The notes: generated from the letters alone by a model not told the origin. Counted from the stretch's first letter, positions 1 to 9,512 are shown. The stretch is 41,018 nt of DNA from Thermoplasmatota archaeon (GCA_023487765.1 JAMDBW010000047.1:1-41018), one strand, 5' to 3'. Made by a program: numbers and translations.

Positions 1-378
1 GTCCTGGGCGGACAGACAGCACACCTTGCCCTTGGCATGGAGAACTCCGCAAAAGGAACATCTACTCTGATTCAGACGGATTTTGAGATAATAAATGATC
101 CGACACACATACCACACAGTTCCAGCGGATATGCATTCTATGTCAAGAACACCGGTGAAGTGGCGATATTCTTCACAAACCAGACAGTGAGCGCCCTAAT
201 AAATGGTACCCTCCTGAGCGGAAGTGAAGTGAGTGTGAACTCTCCAAACGGATCTGCAGAGCTGTTACCTGGCCAGGTTGGCACAATCATGGTCAACGTG
301 ACTATCGGTACCGGATATAATCAAATAACGGTAACACTGTCCAACGGGTTGAGCAAGAATCTGGAATTTAAGATTTAA
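1..378 (+). CDS. arlG: Archaellum stator protein FlaG (ArlG), 5' end missing
   Basis: The frame is open from base 1, so the gene starts upstream of the window; the first Met (base 37) lies inside the protein and is not its start. What remains is the extracytoplasmic beta-sandwich part, including FEIINDP and the FYVKNTGEVAI stretch typical of FlaG/FlaF. The N-terminal membrane anchor is presumably cut off. FlaG works with FlaF as a stator element that ties the archaellum motor to the S-layer. Several NxT/S sequons (NQT, NGT, NVT) suit an exported, glycosylated domain. The stop is 9 bp before flaH, so the genes are co-transcribed. FlaG rather than FlaF is favoured by the KNTG motif; the pair are homologous, so this choice is less certain than the family. 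Confidence 0.8.
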   Translation, partial: VLGGQTAHLALGMENSAKGTSTLIQTDFEIINDPTHIPHSSSGYAFYVKNTGEVAIFFTNQTVSALINGTLLSGSEVSVNSPNGSAELLPGQVGTIMVNVTIGTGYNQITVTLSNGLSKNLEFKI

Positions 379-387
379 TGGTGAAAT

Positions 388-1059
388 ATGTACTTCAGCT
401 TCGGCATTGATGGTGATGAACTGGACAGGAGAATGGGGGGCGGCCTTTACGTTGGTCAAATCGCCACGATACACGGAGGCAGCGGGGAAGGCAAGACCCT
501 CCTATGTCTCAGGCTGGCTTACGGCATGATAAAACATGGCGCCACCGTTGCCTATGTCTCCTCCCAGTTCCCGATAAGGGAATTTATTAATGAAGCTGAG
601 TCACTCGGTTATCCACTGTTTAATGAGATACTTTCTGACCAGATGTCATTTATCACTTCCGTATTCCTTATGAGGAAGAACCGGAAAGCCACCCTTGATG
701 AACTTCTTAACCTGAATGAAGTGAAAAATAAACAGGTACTTATTATTGATTCACTTCATTCCGGTATGTTCAGCGACTATGACGTAGTAGAATACTTCTC
801 CAAGCTGAGAAAATTTTCTGAGGGACGCATAGTGATAGTTACCATTAACCCGTCAGATCTGGATAAAACCAGCATGTTCAAGATTGATGAGATGTCAACC
901 ACGAGAATAGGCCTTAATTCAAAGGACCTCGCAGGAGAGAGAAAACATTCCATTGACCTTGTGAAGTTCCCGATGGCGCTGAAAAACTTCCAGCAGTCTA
1001 TCCCTTTCAGGATAGAGCCGGGAAGAGGACTGATAGTTGAGATATCAAGACAACGGTAG
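388..1059 (+). CDS. arlH: Archaellum ATPase-like regulator FlaH (ArlH)
   Basis: RecA/KaiC-like protein of 223 residues, the normal FlaH length. A complete Walker A motif GGSGEGKT is at residues 30-37 and a Walker B strand VLIIDS ends at D121. FlaH binds nucleotide at the base of the archaellum motor and modulates the FlaI ATPase; in characterised archaea it binds ATP with little or no hydrolysis. The ATG follows the flaG stop by 9 bp with a GGTGA just upstream. Its 3' end overlaps the TTG start proposed for flaI. The order G-H-I-J is the conserved archaellum order, which makes the call secure. Confidence 0.95.
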   Translation: MYFSFGIDGDELDRRMGGGLYVGQIATIHGGSGEGKTLLCLRLAYGMIKHGATVAYVSSQFPIREFINEAESLGYPLFNEILSDQMSFITSVFLMRKNRKATLDELLNLNEVKNKQVLIIDSLHSGMFSDYDVVEYFSKLRKFSEGRIVIVTINPSDLDKTSMFKIDEMSTTRIGLNSKDLAGERKHSIDLVKFPMALKNFQQSIPFRIEPGRGLIVEISRQR

Positions 1060-2614
1060 TTTTTCCACTCAATACCAGATGCGGACACAGAGGACACCGG
1101 CATTTGTCCCTGTACCGGATAATTCATTGAGGGACCAGGCCTCCCTGGACATAGTTTATCCTGTCGGAGACCCGATATTTATCCATGTACATCTGGAAAA
1201 TGGCGAGAGAATATATAATGCGATAGAACCGAACCTGACAAACGAAGAGCATGGATTCATGGAGCAGGTTCTCAATTTGATCCTGAACTATGCGTCGGAT
1301 TATCCTCCGCCTGATTCTGAAGAGATTCTCATAAAAAACCTCGATGAAATATATTCAAAGATCATTACAGTTGGATCAGCGAACAGAATCAAGACCATTA
1401 CAGCTACCGTGCGCCAGGATTTCAGGGAGAAACTGCTTTACAATATTAAGAAAGAAGTCATAGGACTTGGAGCCATTGAGCCCGTCATAAGGGACTCAAA
1501 TATAGAAGATATAAGCTGTATAGGTGCAAATGACATTTTCATTGTTCACAAGATATTCGGGTCCATAAGGACCAAGCTGTCATTCGGGGATAATGACCGA
1601 CTATCCCTGTATAGCAAGAGACTCAGTGAAAGAGTCGGAAGACCCGTATCGGACAAAGTCCCGATCGTGGACGCAACGCTTCCCGACGGATCGAGACTGT
1701 CAATTATATACAGCACCGATGTATCCGCCAGGGGCCCGAGTTTTACAATAAGGAAGTTCTCAGACGTCCCCATCAGTATAGTTCAACTCGTAAGATATAA
1801 CACCCTCTCAGCAGAGGAGGCGGCGTATCTGTGGCTGGCACTGGAATACGGCCAGAGTATATTCGTATGTGGTGAGACTGCGAGTGGAAAAACTACCGTT
1901 GTCAATGCCATGATACCATTCATCAGGCCTGAATCAAAAATATTCAGTGCGGAAGATACCCCTGAAATAAGAGCTCCGCAGGATGCCTGGCAACAGCTTG
2001 TCACAAGAGAAAGAGGTGCGGAGGAGAGCAGGGTAACCCTCTATGATCTGCTGAAAACTGCGCTGAGGTCAAGACCGAATTACATCATAGTCGGCGAAAT
2101 AAGAGGTGCGGAAGGTTCCATGGCTTTTCAGGCCATGCAGACAGGACATCCGGTCATTTCCACTTTTCACGCTGCATCTGTCAGAAAGATGATACAGAGA
2201 TTCACTGGTACTCCCATCAATATACCGGTAACTTTCATGGATAACCTTAATATCGCGCTGATACAGCAGGCAGTGTATGTGAACGGAAGGTTTCTCAGAC
2301 GTACTACCAGCATTAATGAAATTGAGGGTTATTTCGAAGAACTGGGAGGAGTCTCGACAAAACAGGTTTTTCAATGGGATCCTTCCACTGACCAGCATGT
2401 GTTCAGGGGCCTCAATAACAGTTATATACTGGAAAAACGAATAGCGGCAACTGCAGGAATGACTGATCCTAAATCGATATATGACGAGCTTTTCAAGAGA
2501 GCAAGGATAATCGAATGGATGGTGAAGACTAATGTTATGTCTTATTACAAGGTCTTTGAGCTGGTAAAGTCATTTTACGTGAAGGGGGAGGCGTCAATCC
2601 CGCTGTACGGGTGA
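1037..2614 (+). CDS. arlI: Archaellum motor/assembly ATPase FlaI (ArlI)
   Basis: Secretion ATPase of the type II/IV superfamily, 525 residues. Visible motifs: Walker A GETASGKT (279-286), the Asp box around EDTPEI (306-311), a Walker B region ending IIVGEIRG (350-357, acidic E354) and the His box HPVISTFHA (371-379). FlaI powers both filament assembly and rotation, with FlaJ as membrane platform. The chosen start is TTG at 1037, overlapping flaH by 23 nt, with GAGG at 1025-1028 and an 8-nt spacer. An ATG at 1079 would remove 14 residues but has no visible ribosome-binding site. The family call is firm; the start is not. Confidence 0.95.
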   Translation: MRYQDNGSFSTQYQMRTQRTPAFVPVPDNSLRDQASLDIVYPVGDPIFIHVHLENGERIYNAIEPNLTNEEHGFMEQVLNLILNYASDYPPPDSEEILIKNLDEIYSKIITVGSANRIKTITATVRQDFREKLLYNIKKEVIGLGAIEPVIRDSNIEDISCIGANDIFIVHKIFGSIRTKLSFGDNDRLSLYSKRLSERVGRPVSDKVPIVDATLPDGSRLSIIYSTDVSARGPSFTIRKFSDVPISIVQLVRYNTLSAEEAAYLWLALEYGQSIFVCGETASGKTTVVNAMIPFIRPESKIFSAEDTPEIRAPQDAWQQLVTRERGAEESRVTLYDLLKTALRSRPNYIIVGEIRGAEGSMAFQAMQTGHPVISTFHAASVRKMIQRFTGTPINIPVTFMDNLNIALIQQAVYVNGRFLRRTTSINEIEGYFEELGGVSTKQVFQWDPSTDQHVFRGLNNSYILEKRIAATAGMTDPKSIYDELFKRARIIEWMVKTNVMSYYKVFELVKSFYVKGEASIPLYG

Positions 2615-2621
2615 ACCGGAT

Positions 2622-4277
2622 ATGGTAGAATCAAAAGGGTTAGCAGCCATCGCCAGAATAGAACTCAAGAGAAACGAGATGATACTCATCGGAGGGACGT
2701 TCGTAGCCATAACCATATCAATCGTGCTTTATGATGTTCTGAATTACTTCTATGCCCTCGGCATTGCGGCAGTGGGGGGCTTGACGGTTATGTACGTGCT
2801 TTTGAAACCCATACTCGAACGAGACACTGCCAAAACAGACATAAATTCCAATATACCGTACTTTATGACTGCTTTTGCCACACTGTCAGTGAGTGCAGCA
2901 AACAGGATTGATATCCTGGAAATACTGTCAAAAAAAGAAAAACTCGGAATGATAGGCGAAGAGATCGGGAAGCTTGTAAATCTTGTAAAAAACTGGAGAA
3001 GGGGACTTTCAGAGGCTGCAATGTTTGTCTCCGGGAGAACCCCCAGTGAAATTTTCGAAGATTTTCTCGCAAGATTCGGGCATGCCATCAACAGCGGCCA
3101 GGATTTCGAGGAATTTGTCGAGACCGAATCGGAGACTGTGATGAACAACTTTGAGACGACGTACATGTCCGCGCTATACACCTTCGATCTTTACAAGGAT
3201 ATGTATGTTTCCATGCTTCTGTCGTTTGCGTTTCTTATAACGTTCATCATGATAATGCCCATCCTCATCCATATAAATATGATTCAGGTACTTTCACTCA
3301 GCCTTCTGACCATCATACTCGGGGAAGCACTCCTTGTATACGGAATAAAGGTGGTGCTTCCCAATGATCCCATATGGCACGATACCGGCATCAAGACTCC
3401 CCTTCAACTGAAGATAGAGCGATATACGATTTTGTCAGTCACAGCATGCCTCGCGCTTTTCGCTGCCTCAATGTTAATCCGTCTCTGGAATATTTTGCCA
3501 TTCTATGTGGTTATAGCCATCATAGTGACTCCACTTTTTGTTCCGGGATATGTGGGATCCAAGGCGGAAAGGATGGTTGCAAAGAAGGACGAAATGTTCG
3601 GCAGTTTCATCAGGTCTCTTGCCGGATCAGCTGCAGCGAGAGGCAACATGATCATAGAAGCCCTGAAAAGCATTGTCCTGCATGACTTCGGAACACTTAC
3701 AGTAGACATCAGGGCCCTTTACAGGAGACTTGCGTACAGGATTAACAATATGCAGTCTTGGAGGAATTTCAGCGCTGACACCGGGTCTCACCTTATCGAA
3801 GTGTTCTCTGAGAGCTTCGTGGAAAGTGTTGATTTGGGGGCGAATGCAGATAAAGCCGGTAACGTGGTTGCAGACAACTTTGACAGAGTCATAAGGTTGA
3901 GGAAAAGGAGACATGCTTCAGTTTCGAGCTACACTGGAGTAATATACGGAATAACCGGAGGACTGGCGTTTTCTCTGGCTATCGCATTCGGAGTCCTACA
4001 GATTATAAATAAGGTATTCACCACGTTCAATGTATCATCACTGAACTCATTCGGGATATTTGTATCACAGCCGTCATCCTCGATATTCACAATAGAAGCG
4101 TTCATAGTGGCAATACTACTGATTCATTCGTTTATAGCCGGAACTGCTCTCAAATTCGCAGATGGCGGGAAAGTTGTTCATGGACTGCATCATTTTGTCA
4201 TAATGACATGGATTGTTACAATTGTAATGTACGGAACTCTCCAGATCACGACCATAATACTTGGCGGAGCCATATGA
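2622..4277 (+). CDS. arlJ: Archaellum membrane platform protein FlaJ (ArlJ)
   Basis: Polytopic protein of 551 residues in the GspF/TadC platform family. Hydrophobic segments lie near residues 19-62, 190-250, 270-315 and 440-551, about nine helices in all, separated by two charged cytoplasmic domains that should contact FlaI. It anchors the archaellum motor in the cytoplasmic membrane. It starts 8 bp after flaI. The FlaJ call rests on position after FlaI plus the alternation of membrane blocks and large cytoplasmic loops; no single diagnostic motif was used. The following gene begins only 19 bp downstream, so transcription probably continues past the archaellum genes. Confidence 0.93.
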   Translation: MVESKGLAAIARIELKRNEMILIGGTFVAITISIVLYDVLNYFYALGIAAVGGLTVMYVLLKPILERDTAKTDINSNIPYFMTAFATLSVSAANRIDILEILSKKEKLGMIGEEIGKLVNLVKNWRRGLSEAAMFVSGRTPSEIFEDFLARFGHAINSGQDFEEFVETESETVMNNFETTYMSALYTFDLYKDMYVSMLLSFAFLITFIMIMPILIHINMIQVLSLSLLTIILGEALLVYGIKVVLPNDPIWHDTGIKTPLQLKIERYTILSVTACLALFAASMLIRLWNILPFYVVIAIIVTPLFVPGYVGSKAERMVAKKDEMFGSFIRSLAGSAAARGNMIIEALKSIVLHDFGTLTVDIRALYRRLAYRINNMQSWRNFSADTGSHLIEVFSESFVESVDLGANADKAGNVVADNFDRVIRLRKRRHASVSSYTGVIYGITGGLAFSLAIAFGVLQIINKVFTTFNVSSLNSFGIFVSQPSSSIFTIEAFIVAILLIHSFIAGTALKFADGGKVVHGLHHFVIMTWIVTIVMYGTLQITTIILGGAI

Positions 4278-4295
4278 TGGTGCTGCCACGTATTA

Positions 4296-7200
4296 GTGAC
4301 AAGCATAATATACCTAATGTTATCTAGTAAATGGATGGCTGATGCCGCTTCCATTAAGAAAACAGTGAAGAAATTGGATACTCTCGGGGAAAAATTGACG
4401 CAGTCCCTGCAGGAAGAGATTCCAGCCCTTGAGGGTGACTTAGCAGAGGCCTTACTGGAATTCAGAGCATACGATCAGGCTGCTGAGCCCGATTTTATTG
4501 AAACCGCAACGAAAATATTAAACGAACTCAAGATAAAAGACCCGGCATTCTACCCTAAATTCCTGTATGACGTCATTGGACTGGCACCTCAAAATCCGCT
4601 GCTGATAAAATTAAAATTTGACTTTCTCGCTGATAGCTCAAGGTATGAGGATATTATCAATTTACTGGAAGAAAGCAAGGATTTCATTCCGGATTCCAGA
4701 GACCTGGAGACAATCCTTTCCGCCTGCGATGCCTTGAAGAAATATGATGTCGCTGCCATTTTTCTTTCAAAAAGGCTGATCTTTTTTGAACCGCTGTTCA
4801 GGAGATACGGGGAGATCGGCTACGGACCTGAACTGGACGGTGCGATTCTACGTAATTTCCTGAATGAGAGCGAGCACAAGGATGCAATATCTTTCCTTGA
4901 ACTGCTTAAGGGTAAAGGCGCCAATATATGGGCAAGACTTAGAATCATTGAACTGCTGGAAAACGAGAATAAAGACGGGATGCTTTCCGAAATAGAACGA
5001 TTCCCGTTTCACGAGATAAGAGAATTACCGGATTTCAGGAAGATGAGTGAGGTGCTTATACGGAACAATCTGCTTTCCGACGCCTCGACTGTCCTCAATT
5101 TTGCCCTTGCCGCTTTCAATGATGATTATGAACTTCTCAAGTTCAAAGGGGAGGTTCTCCTGAAAAAAGCTGAGACTATTGAGGCGTATGAGATATTCAA
5201 AGCTCTCGCAGAGAGAAACAATACAGACCTGGGAGTCATAAAAAATGCCATTTCCCTGGCATATGACCTTAATTTATATGATGAATGCCTGGGACTGGTA
5301 AACAACTATCCGGAATCATCCAATGATATTGATATTCTCAGCAAGAAAATATATTGCGAGTTGCAGACCTCAAGGTTTAATGAGGCTTTAAACGCCATAT
5401 CGGCAGGACTTGTAAAATACCCTGACAATTTCCAGTTGCTTACACTGAGATTCAAAACACTTATGAAACTCGGTAATGAGAATGAGACGTATAATGTTGC
5501 CAGAGTCCTGATGGCAAAAGCACCGGACTACAGAGAGGCTTCGGATTTTGCCCTGGCTGCGCTGTTCAAAAGAGGCGAATTCAAAGAAATCCTTGAAATA
5601 TGCAACGCCGACGAAAATATAAAAACGAATTACATGCCAGCATTTGTATCTGCAGAGATATTCGAAGGAAAGACCAAAGATGCACTGAAGGTCGTTTCCG
5701 AGAAACCTGATCTGCTCAACGAGGATCTCGTGATCGACTCAATATTCTTCAATGTCAGGAGCGATGACATCCTGAACAGGCTGGAAGAAATTGCCTCAGG
5801 CTACAGCGACTTGAAACCGTCCTTCAGGATTGTTTCGAGCAAACTTAGGGGTACGAGACTGAATGTTGATGCGCTGACAGAGGAATACGCTAAAAATAAT
5901 GGGTCCAGAGCCGTAGCGTACATAATCACCTATGACACCGTCATTCTCAAGACAACCCCACTGTCGGAAAAGCTTCAGGGGATTTCTTCATCAATGAAAT
6001 TCAAGGATGTCAGAGCGACCCTGGATCTCATTTCACAGGCGTATAGCGGAAAATTGAGTGATGATGTCATCGATTCACCAAGGTATCTGTTTCCCATCAC
6101 TGAATCACTGATAAGAACCGGCCAGGTCGACCGGGCCGAGGTCGAACTGATAAGAACCGCACATTCAGATGATGATCCGTTCTACAGATTTAACATCGCA
6201 TCGATTGATTTTCAAAGGGGGAATTACTCCTCCTCCAGAAAGAATCTGGAATACGCTGTTCAAAAGCTGAGGAACTTCAGCTTTTTAAAACTTGCAATGA
6301 ATCTTTCGGTTGTTACAAATGAACCGAAAAGACTCAGGGAGAACCTTGAAGAGATAGTCCGGCTCAAAGCAGTGGATTTTTTTGACTTCTCGGAAGCCTA
6401 CCGGCACATCATCAGGGGAAATTTCTGGGATATGGCGGAAATACTGGTCGGTGTCGATACTGATGGTTCGACCACTAACCCCTGGATAATCAGGTTGAAG
6501 CGGGATTTGCTCATGAAAAATCGTGATTACAGGAAGGGCGAGGAACAATCCCTCCTTCTCTTCTCAACGAATCAGTTTACGATGGATGACCTGACACTCC
6601 ACCTTGACCTCATGGACAGGCAGGGAAAAATTAATGACGCCGTTAATTTTCTGCTGGACCTGGAGACAGACTTTAAAACAAAGGATCTTGAAATCATAAT
6701 AGGAGATCGATATTACGCCCTGTCAAGCTTTCAGAAAGCGCTTGTACACTATGACATTGCGATTTCCCTCGGGAGCAATCCTTCTGAAATAAGGAATTAC
6801 GCTGACACCCTGATTGAAAACAAAAAGTTTCAGGAAGCTGGCGAAATACTCAGCGGGTCGGACAATGATCTTCTTCGCCTCAAGCTTTATCATCAGACGT
6901 CAGATATTCAGGCAGCCCTCCAGCTCCTGAAAAATATGAACTTTAAGGGTGATGATGAGCAGAAAGTGGCAAAATATGCAGCAGACAACCTGTGGTATAA
7001 CACTGATGTCAGGGAACTTCTCGTAAATCTCTACAGGGAAGAAGGCTACACCTGGCTTGGAAAGATAATAGCAGCACGCACACTCAAGAACGGCGACAAG
7101 AAACTGGCACTGGAAATTTCCAGGAATCTCAACAGGAACATTCCGGATAACATGGACATAATGCGCCTGTACTGCGATGTTCTTATACAGACCGGCGAAA

Positions 7201-8024
7201 GAACGGAGGCGATTGAGTTAATCCTCCGCAGCCTGAAATTCTGCAAGAGCATGGATACATGCCAGGATATTGTTAACAACCTCCTCAGGCTCTACTACGA
7301 AGATAGAGATTTTGGGGAAATAGTCAGGTTTTATGAGACGAATCAGAAGTTTGTGGATGAAAATAGCCTTCAGTATGTAATAAGGGCATATATGGAGCTT
7401 GACCGCTTCGACATAGCGGAGAAACTGATGAGCAGGTATGAGGGTACCCTTCTGCCAAAAGATATCCATAATGAACTCAGAGACGATCTGAAAGTGAAAA
7501 AAGAGTTTATGCAGACTATCCTCTACGTGACACGCCTTCTGAAGATGGAATATAAAGCTGGAAAGAAATTTGACAGGAAGGAGGCTTTTTACAAGGCAGA
7601 CATCCCGATCGATAAAATCGAGGATGTTTTTGAATTTCTCAACAGCAGAGATTTTTATTTCGACGTAAATGAAGAGAAGTATGAAATCCTGTCAAGAGAT
7701 GTGATACAGAAGGCAGGTAAAGCTGTTGATCTGGAAAGTATAAGGGACCTGACCATAAATATAATTTTTGACAGCCTTGACAGAAAGGATCCCATAATAG
7801 CGAGAAATATCTATATTTACATAAGAGATCAACTGGACGTTGCAAGACGACCACAGATCAGGAACGAGGTATTGCTCAGGTTACTGAGGGTTGCACTTAG
7901 AGAAAACGTGAAGCACGAGGTTCTCCACGTTGCGTTCTTCCTTAAACTTGGCATATCTGAGGCTCTTGACGTGATGACACTGATGGAATACATGACAAAA
8001 ATGAACAGGGAAGGAGAAATCTGA
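4296..8024 (+). CDS. Very large helical-repeat (TPR-like) protein next to archaellum genes
   Basis: A 1242-residue protein made almost entirely of amphipathic helix pairs with TPR-like spacing, for example around residues 250-420 (AYEIFKALAERN, ALNAISAGLVKYPDN) and again around 690-900. No signal peptide, transmembrane helix or enzymatic motif is visible, so a cytoplasmic scaffold is the simplest reading. The start is unsure: GTG 4296 is the longest, with ATG at 4317 and 4335 as alternatives, none with a strong ribosome-binding site. It lies 19 bp after flaJ, and its stop codon abuts the next start. I do not recognise it as a named archaellum component. A role in motor assembly or membrane-protein quality control is only suggested by its neighbours. 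Confidence 0.85.
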   Translation: MTSIIYLMLSSKWMADAASIKKTVKKLDTLGEKLTQSLQEEIPALEGDLAEALLEFRAYDQAAEPDFIETATKILNELKIKDPAFYPKFLYDVIGLAPQNPLLIKLKFDFLADSSRYEDIINLLEESKDFIPDSRDLETILSACDALKKYDVAAIFLSKRLIFFEPLFRRYGEIGYGPELDGAILRNFLNESEHKDAISFLELLKGKGANIWARLRIIELLENENKDGMLSEIERFPFHEIRELPDFRKMSEVLIRNNLLSDASTVLNFALAAFNDDYELLKFKGEVLLKKAETIEAYEIFKALAERNNTDLGVIKNAISLAYDLNLYDECLGLVNNYPESSNDIDILSKKIYCELQTSRFNEALNAISAGLVKYPDNFQLLTLRFKTLMKLGNENETYNVARVLMAKAPDYREASDFALAALFKRGEFKEILEICNADENIKTNYMPAFVSAEIFEGKTKDALKVVSEKPDLLNEDLVIDSIFFNVRSDDILNRLEEIASGYSDLKPSFRIVSSKLRGTRLNVDALTEEYAKNNGSRAVAYIITYDTVILKTTPLSEKLQGISSSMKFKDVRATLDLISQAYSGKLSDDVIDSPRYLFPITESLIRTGQVDRAEVELIRTAHSDDDPFYRFNIASIDFQRGNYSSSRKNLEYAVQKLRNFSFLKLAMNLSVVTNEPKRLRENLEEIVRLKAVDFFDFSEAYRHIIRGNFWDMAEILVGVDTDGSTTNPWIIRLKRDLLMKNRDYRKGEEQSLLLFSTNQFTMDDLTLHLDLMDRQGKINDAVNFLLDLETDFKTKDLEIIIGDRYYALSSFQKALVHYDIAISLGSNPSEIRNYADTLIENKKFQEAGEILSGSDNDLLRLKLYHQTSDIQAALQLLKNMNFKGDDEQKVAKYAADNLWYNTDVRELLVNLYREEGYTWLGKIIAARTLKNGDKKLALEISRNLNRNIPDNMDIMRLYCDVLIQTGERTEAIELILRSLKFCKSMDTCQDIVNNLLRLYYEDRDFGEIVRFYETNQKFVDENSLQYVIRAYMELDRFDIAEKLMSRYEGTLLPKDIHNELRDDLKVKKEFMQTILYVTRLLKMEYKAGKKFDRKEAFYKADIPIDKIEDVFEFLNSRDFYFDVNEEKYEILSRDVIQKAGKAVDLESIRDLTINIIFDSLDRKDPIIARNIYIYIRDQLDVARRPQIRNEVLLRLLRVALRENVKHEVLHVAFFLKLGISEALDVMTLMEYMTKMNREGEI

Positions 8025-8636
8025 TTGCGTTACAATAACATGGATTTTCGTACTACGGAAGCTGAGGACATACTGATTGCCGTTCTGACACTTACCTTCG
8101 CGTTTACCATTGCTAAATTTTCTCGCAATGGTTTTCACGAAACGATCTTCGGTGCATTATATATTCTTCTGATCAGCTTTATTGCGGTCCTCACGGCATT
8201 CCTGTCCCACGAACTTGCTCACAGGCAGGTTGCCAGAAAATTCGGCGGTCATTCTGAATTCAGGATATGGCCAATGGGCCTGCTTGGATCGATATTCATG
8301 TCATTCTTCGGTTTCGTCGCTGCAGCACCAGGGGCGGTAAATATCGGCGGGATCTATGGCAACGAACGTATAGGGAAAACCGCCCTGGCGGGACCCGGTA
8401 CCAATATAGTTCTTGGAACCGTATTCATGGCCATCGCAATAGTCACCTTCCTCATACCGCCCATAAGTTCGGTATTCGTCAGCCTGAGCCAGATAAACCT
8501 GTATCTGGCCACGTTCAATCTCATTCCGTTTGGTCCTCTTGACGGTTTCAAGGTGTTCACGTGGGATTTAAGAACTTTTGCTGTTGTGTTTGCCATATCG
8601 ATATTCCTGTCGGTTCTGTCCTTTGCAATATTCTGA
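8025..8636 (+). CDS. Membrane zinc metalloprotease, site-2 protease (M50) family
   Basis: 203-residue polytopic protein with the zinc motif HELAH (H62, E63, H66) inside a hydrophobic helix, and the second M50 motif as NLIPFGPLDG (165-174, third ligand D173). This minimal form without a PDZ domain is common in archaea. Site-2 proteases cleave within membranes, often releasing anchored transcription factors. The start is TTG 8025, immediately after the preceding stop, with AAGGAG at 8011-8016 at an 8-nt spacing, which argues against the ATG at 8040. Translational coupling to the giant repeat protein upstream is likely. The substrate is unknown. Confidence 0.9.
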   Translation: MRYNNMDFRTTEAEDILIAVLTLTFAFTIAKFSRNGFHETIFGALYILLISFIAVLTAFLSHELAHRQVARKFGGHSEFRIWPMGLLGSIFMSFFGFVAAAPGAVNIGGIYGNERIGKTALAGPGTNIVLGTVFMAIAIVTFLIPPISSVFVSLSQINLYLATFNLIPFGPLDGFKVFTWDLRTFAVVFAISIFLSVLSFAIF

Positions 8637-8673
8637 CCTGTCGGGCGGAAATACGTGCCGGAGATGAAAATTG

Positions 8674-8949
8674 CTACTCTGCCAGCCTGGGGACCTTGAC
8701 GCCGGAATGAGTCACAAAGAAGATAGAATTCTCACCAACTTCAATCCTGTAAGTTATCCTGAATTCGAAACTCTCGTCATTGATCTCAAGGATCAGGTCC
8801 GATGAATGCGACAGATAAGCCCAGAGACCCGGCGAGGGCTTGGAGATTATGCCAAGATACAAGGGAGAGACTGATGCTATGAACCAGTTGCTGATCTCCT
8901 CTGTTGTCCTCTCTCCCCTGATCATGAACACTGCTTTTATCGTTTTCAT
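8674..8949 (-). CDS. Small conserved-looking protein of unknown function
   Basis: 91 residues, soluble, with alternating strands and helices and no recognisable motif. The reading frame is supported by a GGAAAGAGAA sequence just upstream of the ATG and by normal codon texture; a longer antisense-side frame at 8786-9088 lacks both. It is convergent with the protease gene (37 bp apart) and divergent from the zinc-ribbon gene. I cannot assign a function. It could be a lineage-specific regulator or a small nucleic-acid-binding protein; nothing in the sequence decides. Confidence 0.55.
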   Translation of the reverse strand: MKTIKAVFMIRGERTTEEISNWFIASVSPLYLGIISKPSPGLWAYLSHSSDLILEINDESFEFRITYRIEVGENSIFFVTHSGVKVPRLAE

Positions 8950-8976
8950 TTCTCTTTCCGGAATTCTGCAGAAGGA

Positions 8977-8987
8977 TTATATATTTT
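8977..8987 (+). promoter_or_regulatory. TATA box for the zinc-ribbon/EF1-beta unit
   Basis: TTATATATTTT lies about 70-80 nt upstream of the zinc-ribbon start, predicting a leader of roughly 45 nt. This unit, unlike many others here, carries a GAGG ribosome-binding site at 9050-9053, consistent with a leadered mRNA. Confidence 0.45.
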
Positions 8988-9056
8988 CCAGAAATTTGGG
9001 ACAATCTTAAGGGATCACCCAGATTAGTTATGGTTGCCTGCCCTGAATAGAGGAAA

Positions 9057-9233
9057 ATGATCAAGATGAGATACAAAGAAAACTGCACTTCCTGCGGGAT
9101 TGGACTGGTTCAAACCGGTTATGCCATATTTGAATGTCCTTCCTGTGGAGAAGAGCTTATTGGAAGATGCAAAGACTGCAGAGAGCACTCTACAAAATAT
9201 TCATGCCCTAAGTGTGAATTCGAGGGACCTTAA
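9057..9233 (+). CDS. Small zinc-ribbon protein (COG2888-type), EF1-beta partner
   Basis: A 58-residue protein with four CxxC-type knuckles (CTSC, CPSC, CKDC, CPKC), enough ligands for two zinc ions. Size, cysteine spacing and position directly before EF1-beta match the archaeal COG2888 zinc-ribbon family, annotated as putative RNA-binding proteins linked to translation. The start may be ATG 9057 or ATG 9066; GAGG at 9050-9053 is 3 nt from the first and 12 nt from the second, so neither spacing is ideal. The stop is 9 bp before the next gene, indicating one transcript. Its molecular role is poorly known in any archaeon. Confidence 0.85.
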   Translation: MIKMRYKENCTSCGIGLVQTGYAIFECPSCGEELIGRCKDCREHSTKYSCPKCEFEGP

Positions 9234-9242
9234 GGCGATATT

Positions 9243-9509
9243 ATGGGAGACGTGGCGGTAGTTCTCAGGGTGTTGCCTTCAGATGCAGATGTGGATATCG
9301 AAGCCCTCAGAACCAGCATAACGGATAAGTTGAAACTGATCTGTGAAGTTAACAGGACAGAAGTTCAGGAAATAGGTTATGGCCTGAAAGCGATGAAATT
9401 CCAGATTATCGTGCCGGATGAGGAAGGCCGCATAGACAGGGTTGAGGAGACGATCTCCTCGGTGGAAGGAGTAGGGCAGGTAGATGCCGAGGATGTAACA
9501 CTGGTATGA
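9243..9509 (+). CDS. ef1b: Translation elongation factor EF1-beta (aEF1B)
   Basis: 88 residues, the usual archaeal length, with the ferredoxin-like betaalphabeta fold: VAVVLRVLPSDADVDIEAL at the start and the hydrophobic GYGLKAMKFQIIV strand with the acidic C-terminal GQVDAEDV. This is the nucleotide-exchange factor for EF-1alpha, replacing GDP with GTP during elongation. AAGGCG sits about 8 nt before the ATG. It is paired with the zinc-ribbon gene upstream and followed 3 bp later by a glycosyltransferase, so all three may share a transcript. Confidence 0.95.
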   Translation: MGDVAVVLRVLPSDADVDIEALRTSITDKLKLICEVNRTEVQEIGYGLKAMKFQIIVPDEEGRIDRVEETISSVEGVGQVDAEDVTLV

Positions 9510-9512
9510 GGG

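Noticed and set aside
8786-9088. 100-codon minus-strand frame with hydrophobic start
   Set aside because: Overlaps the better-supported gene at 8674-8949 and covers the promoter and start of the zinc-ribbon gene.
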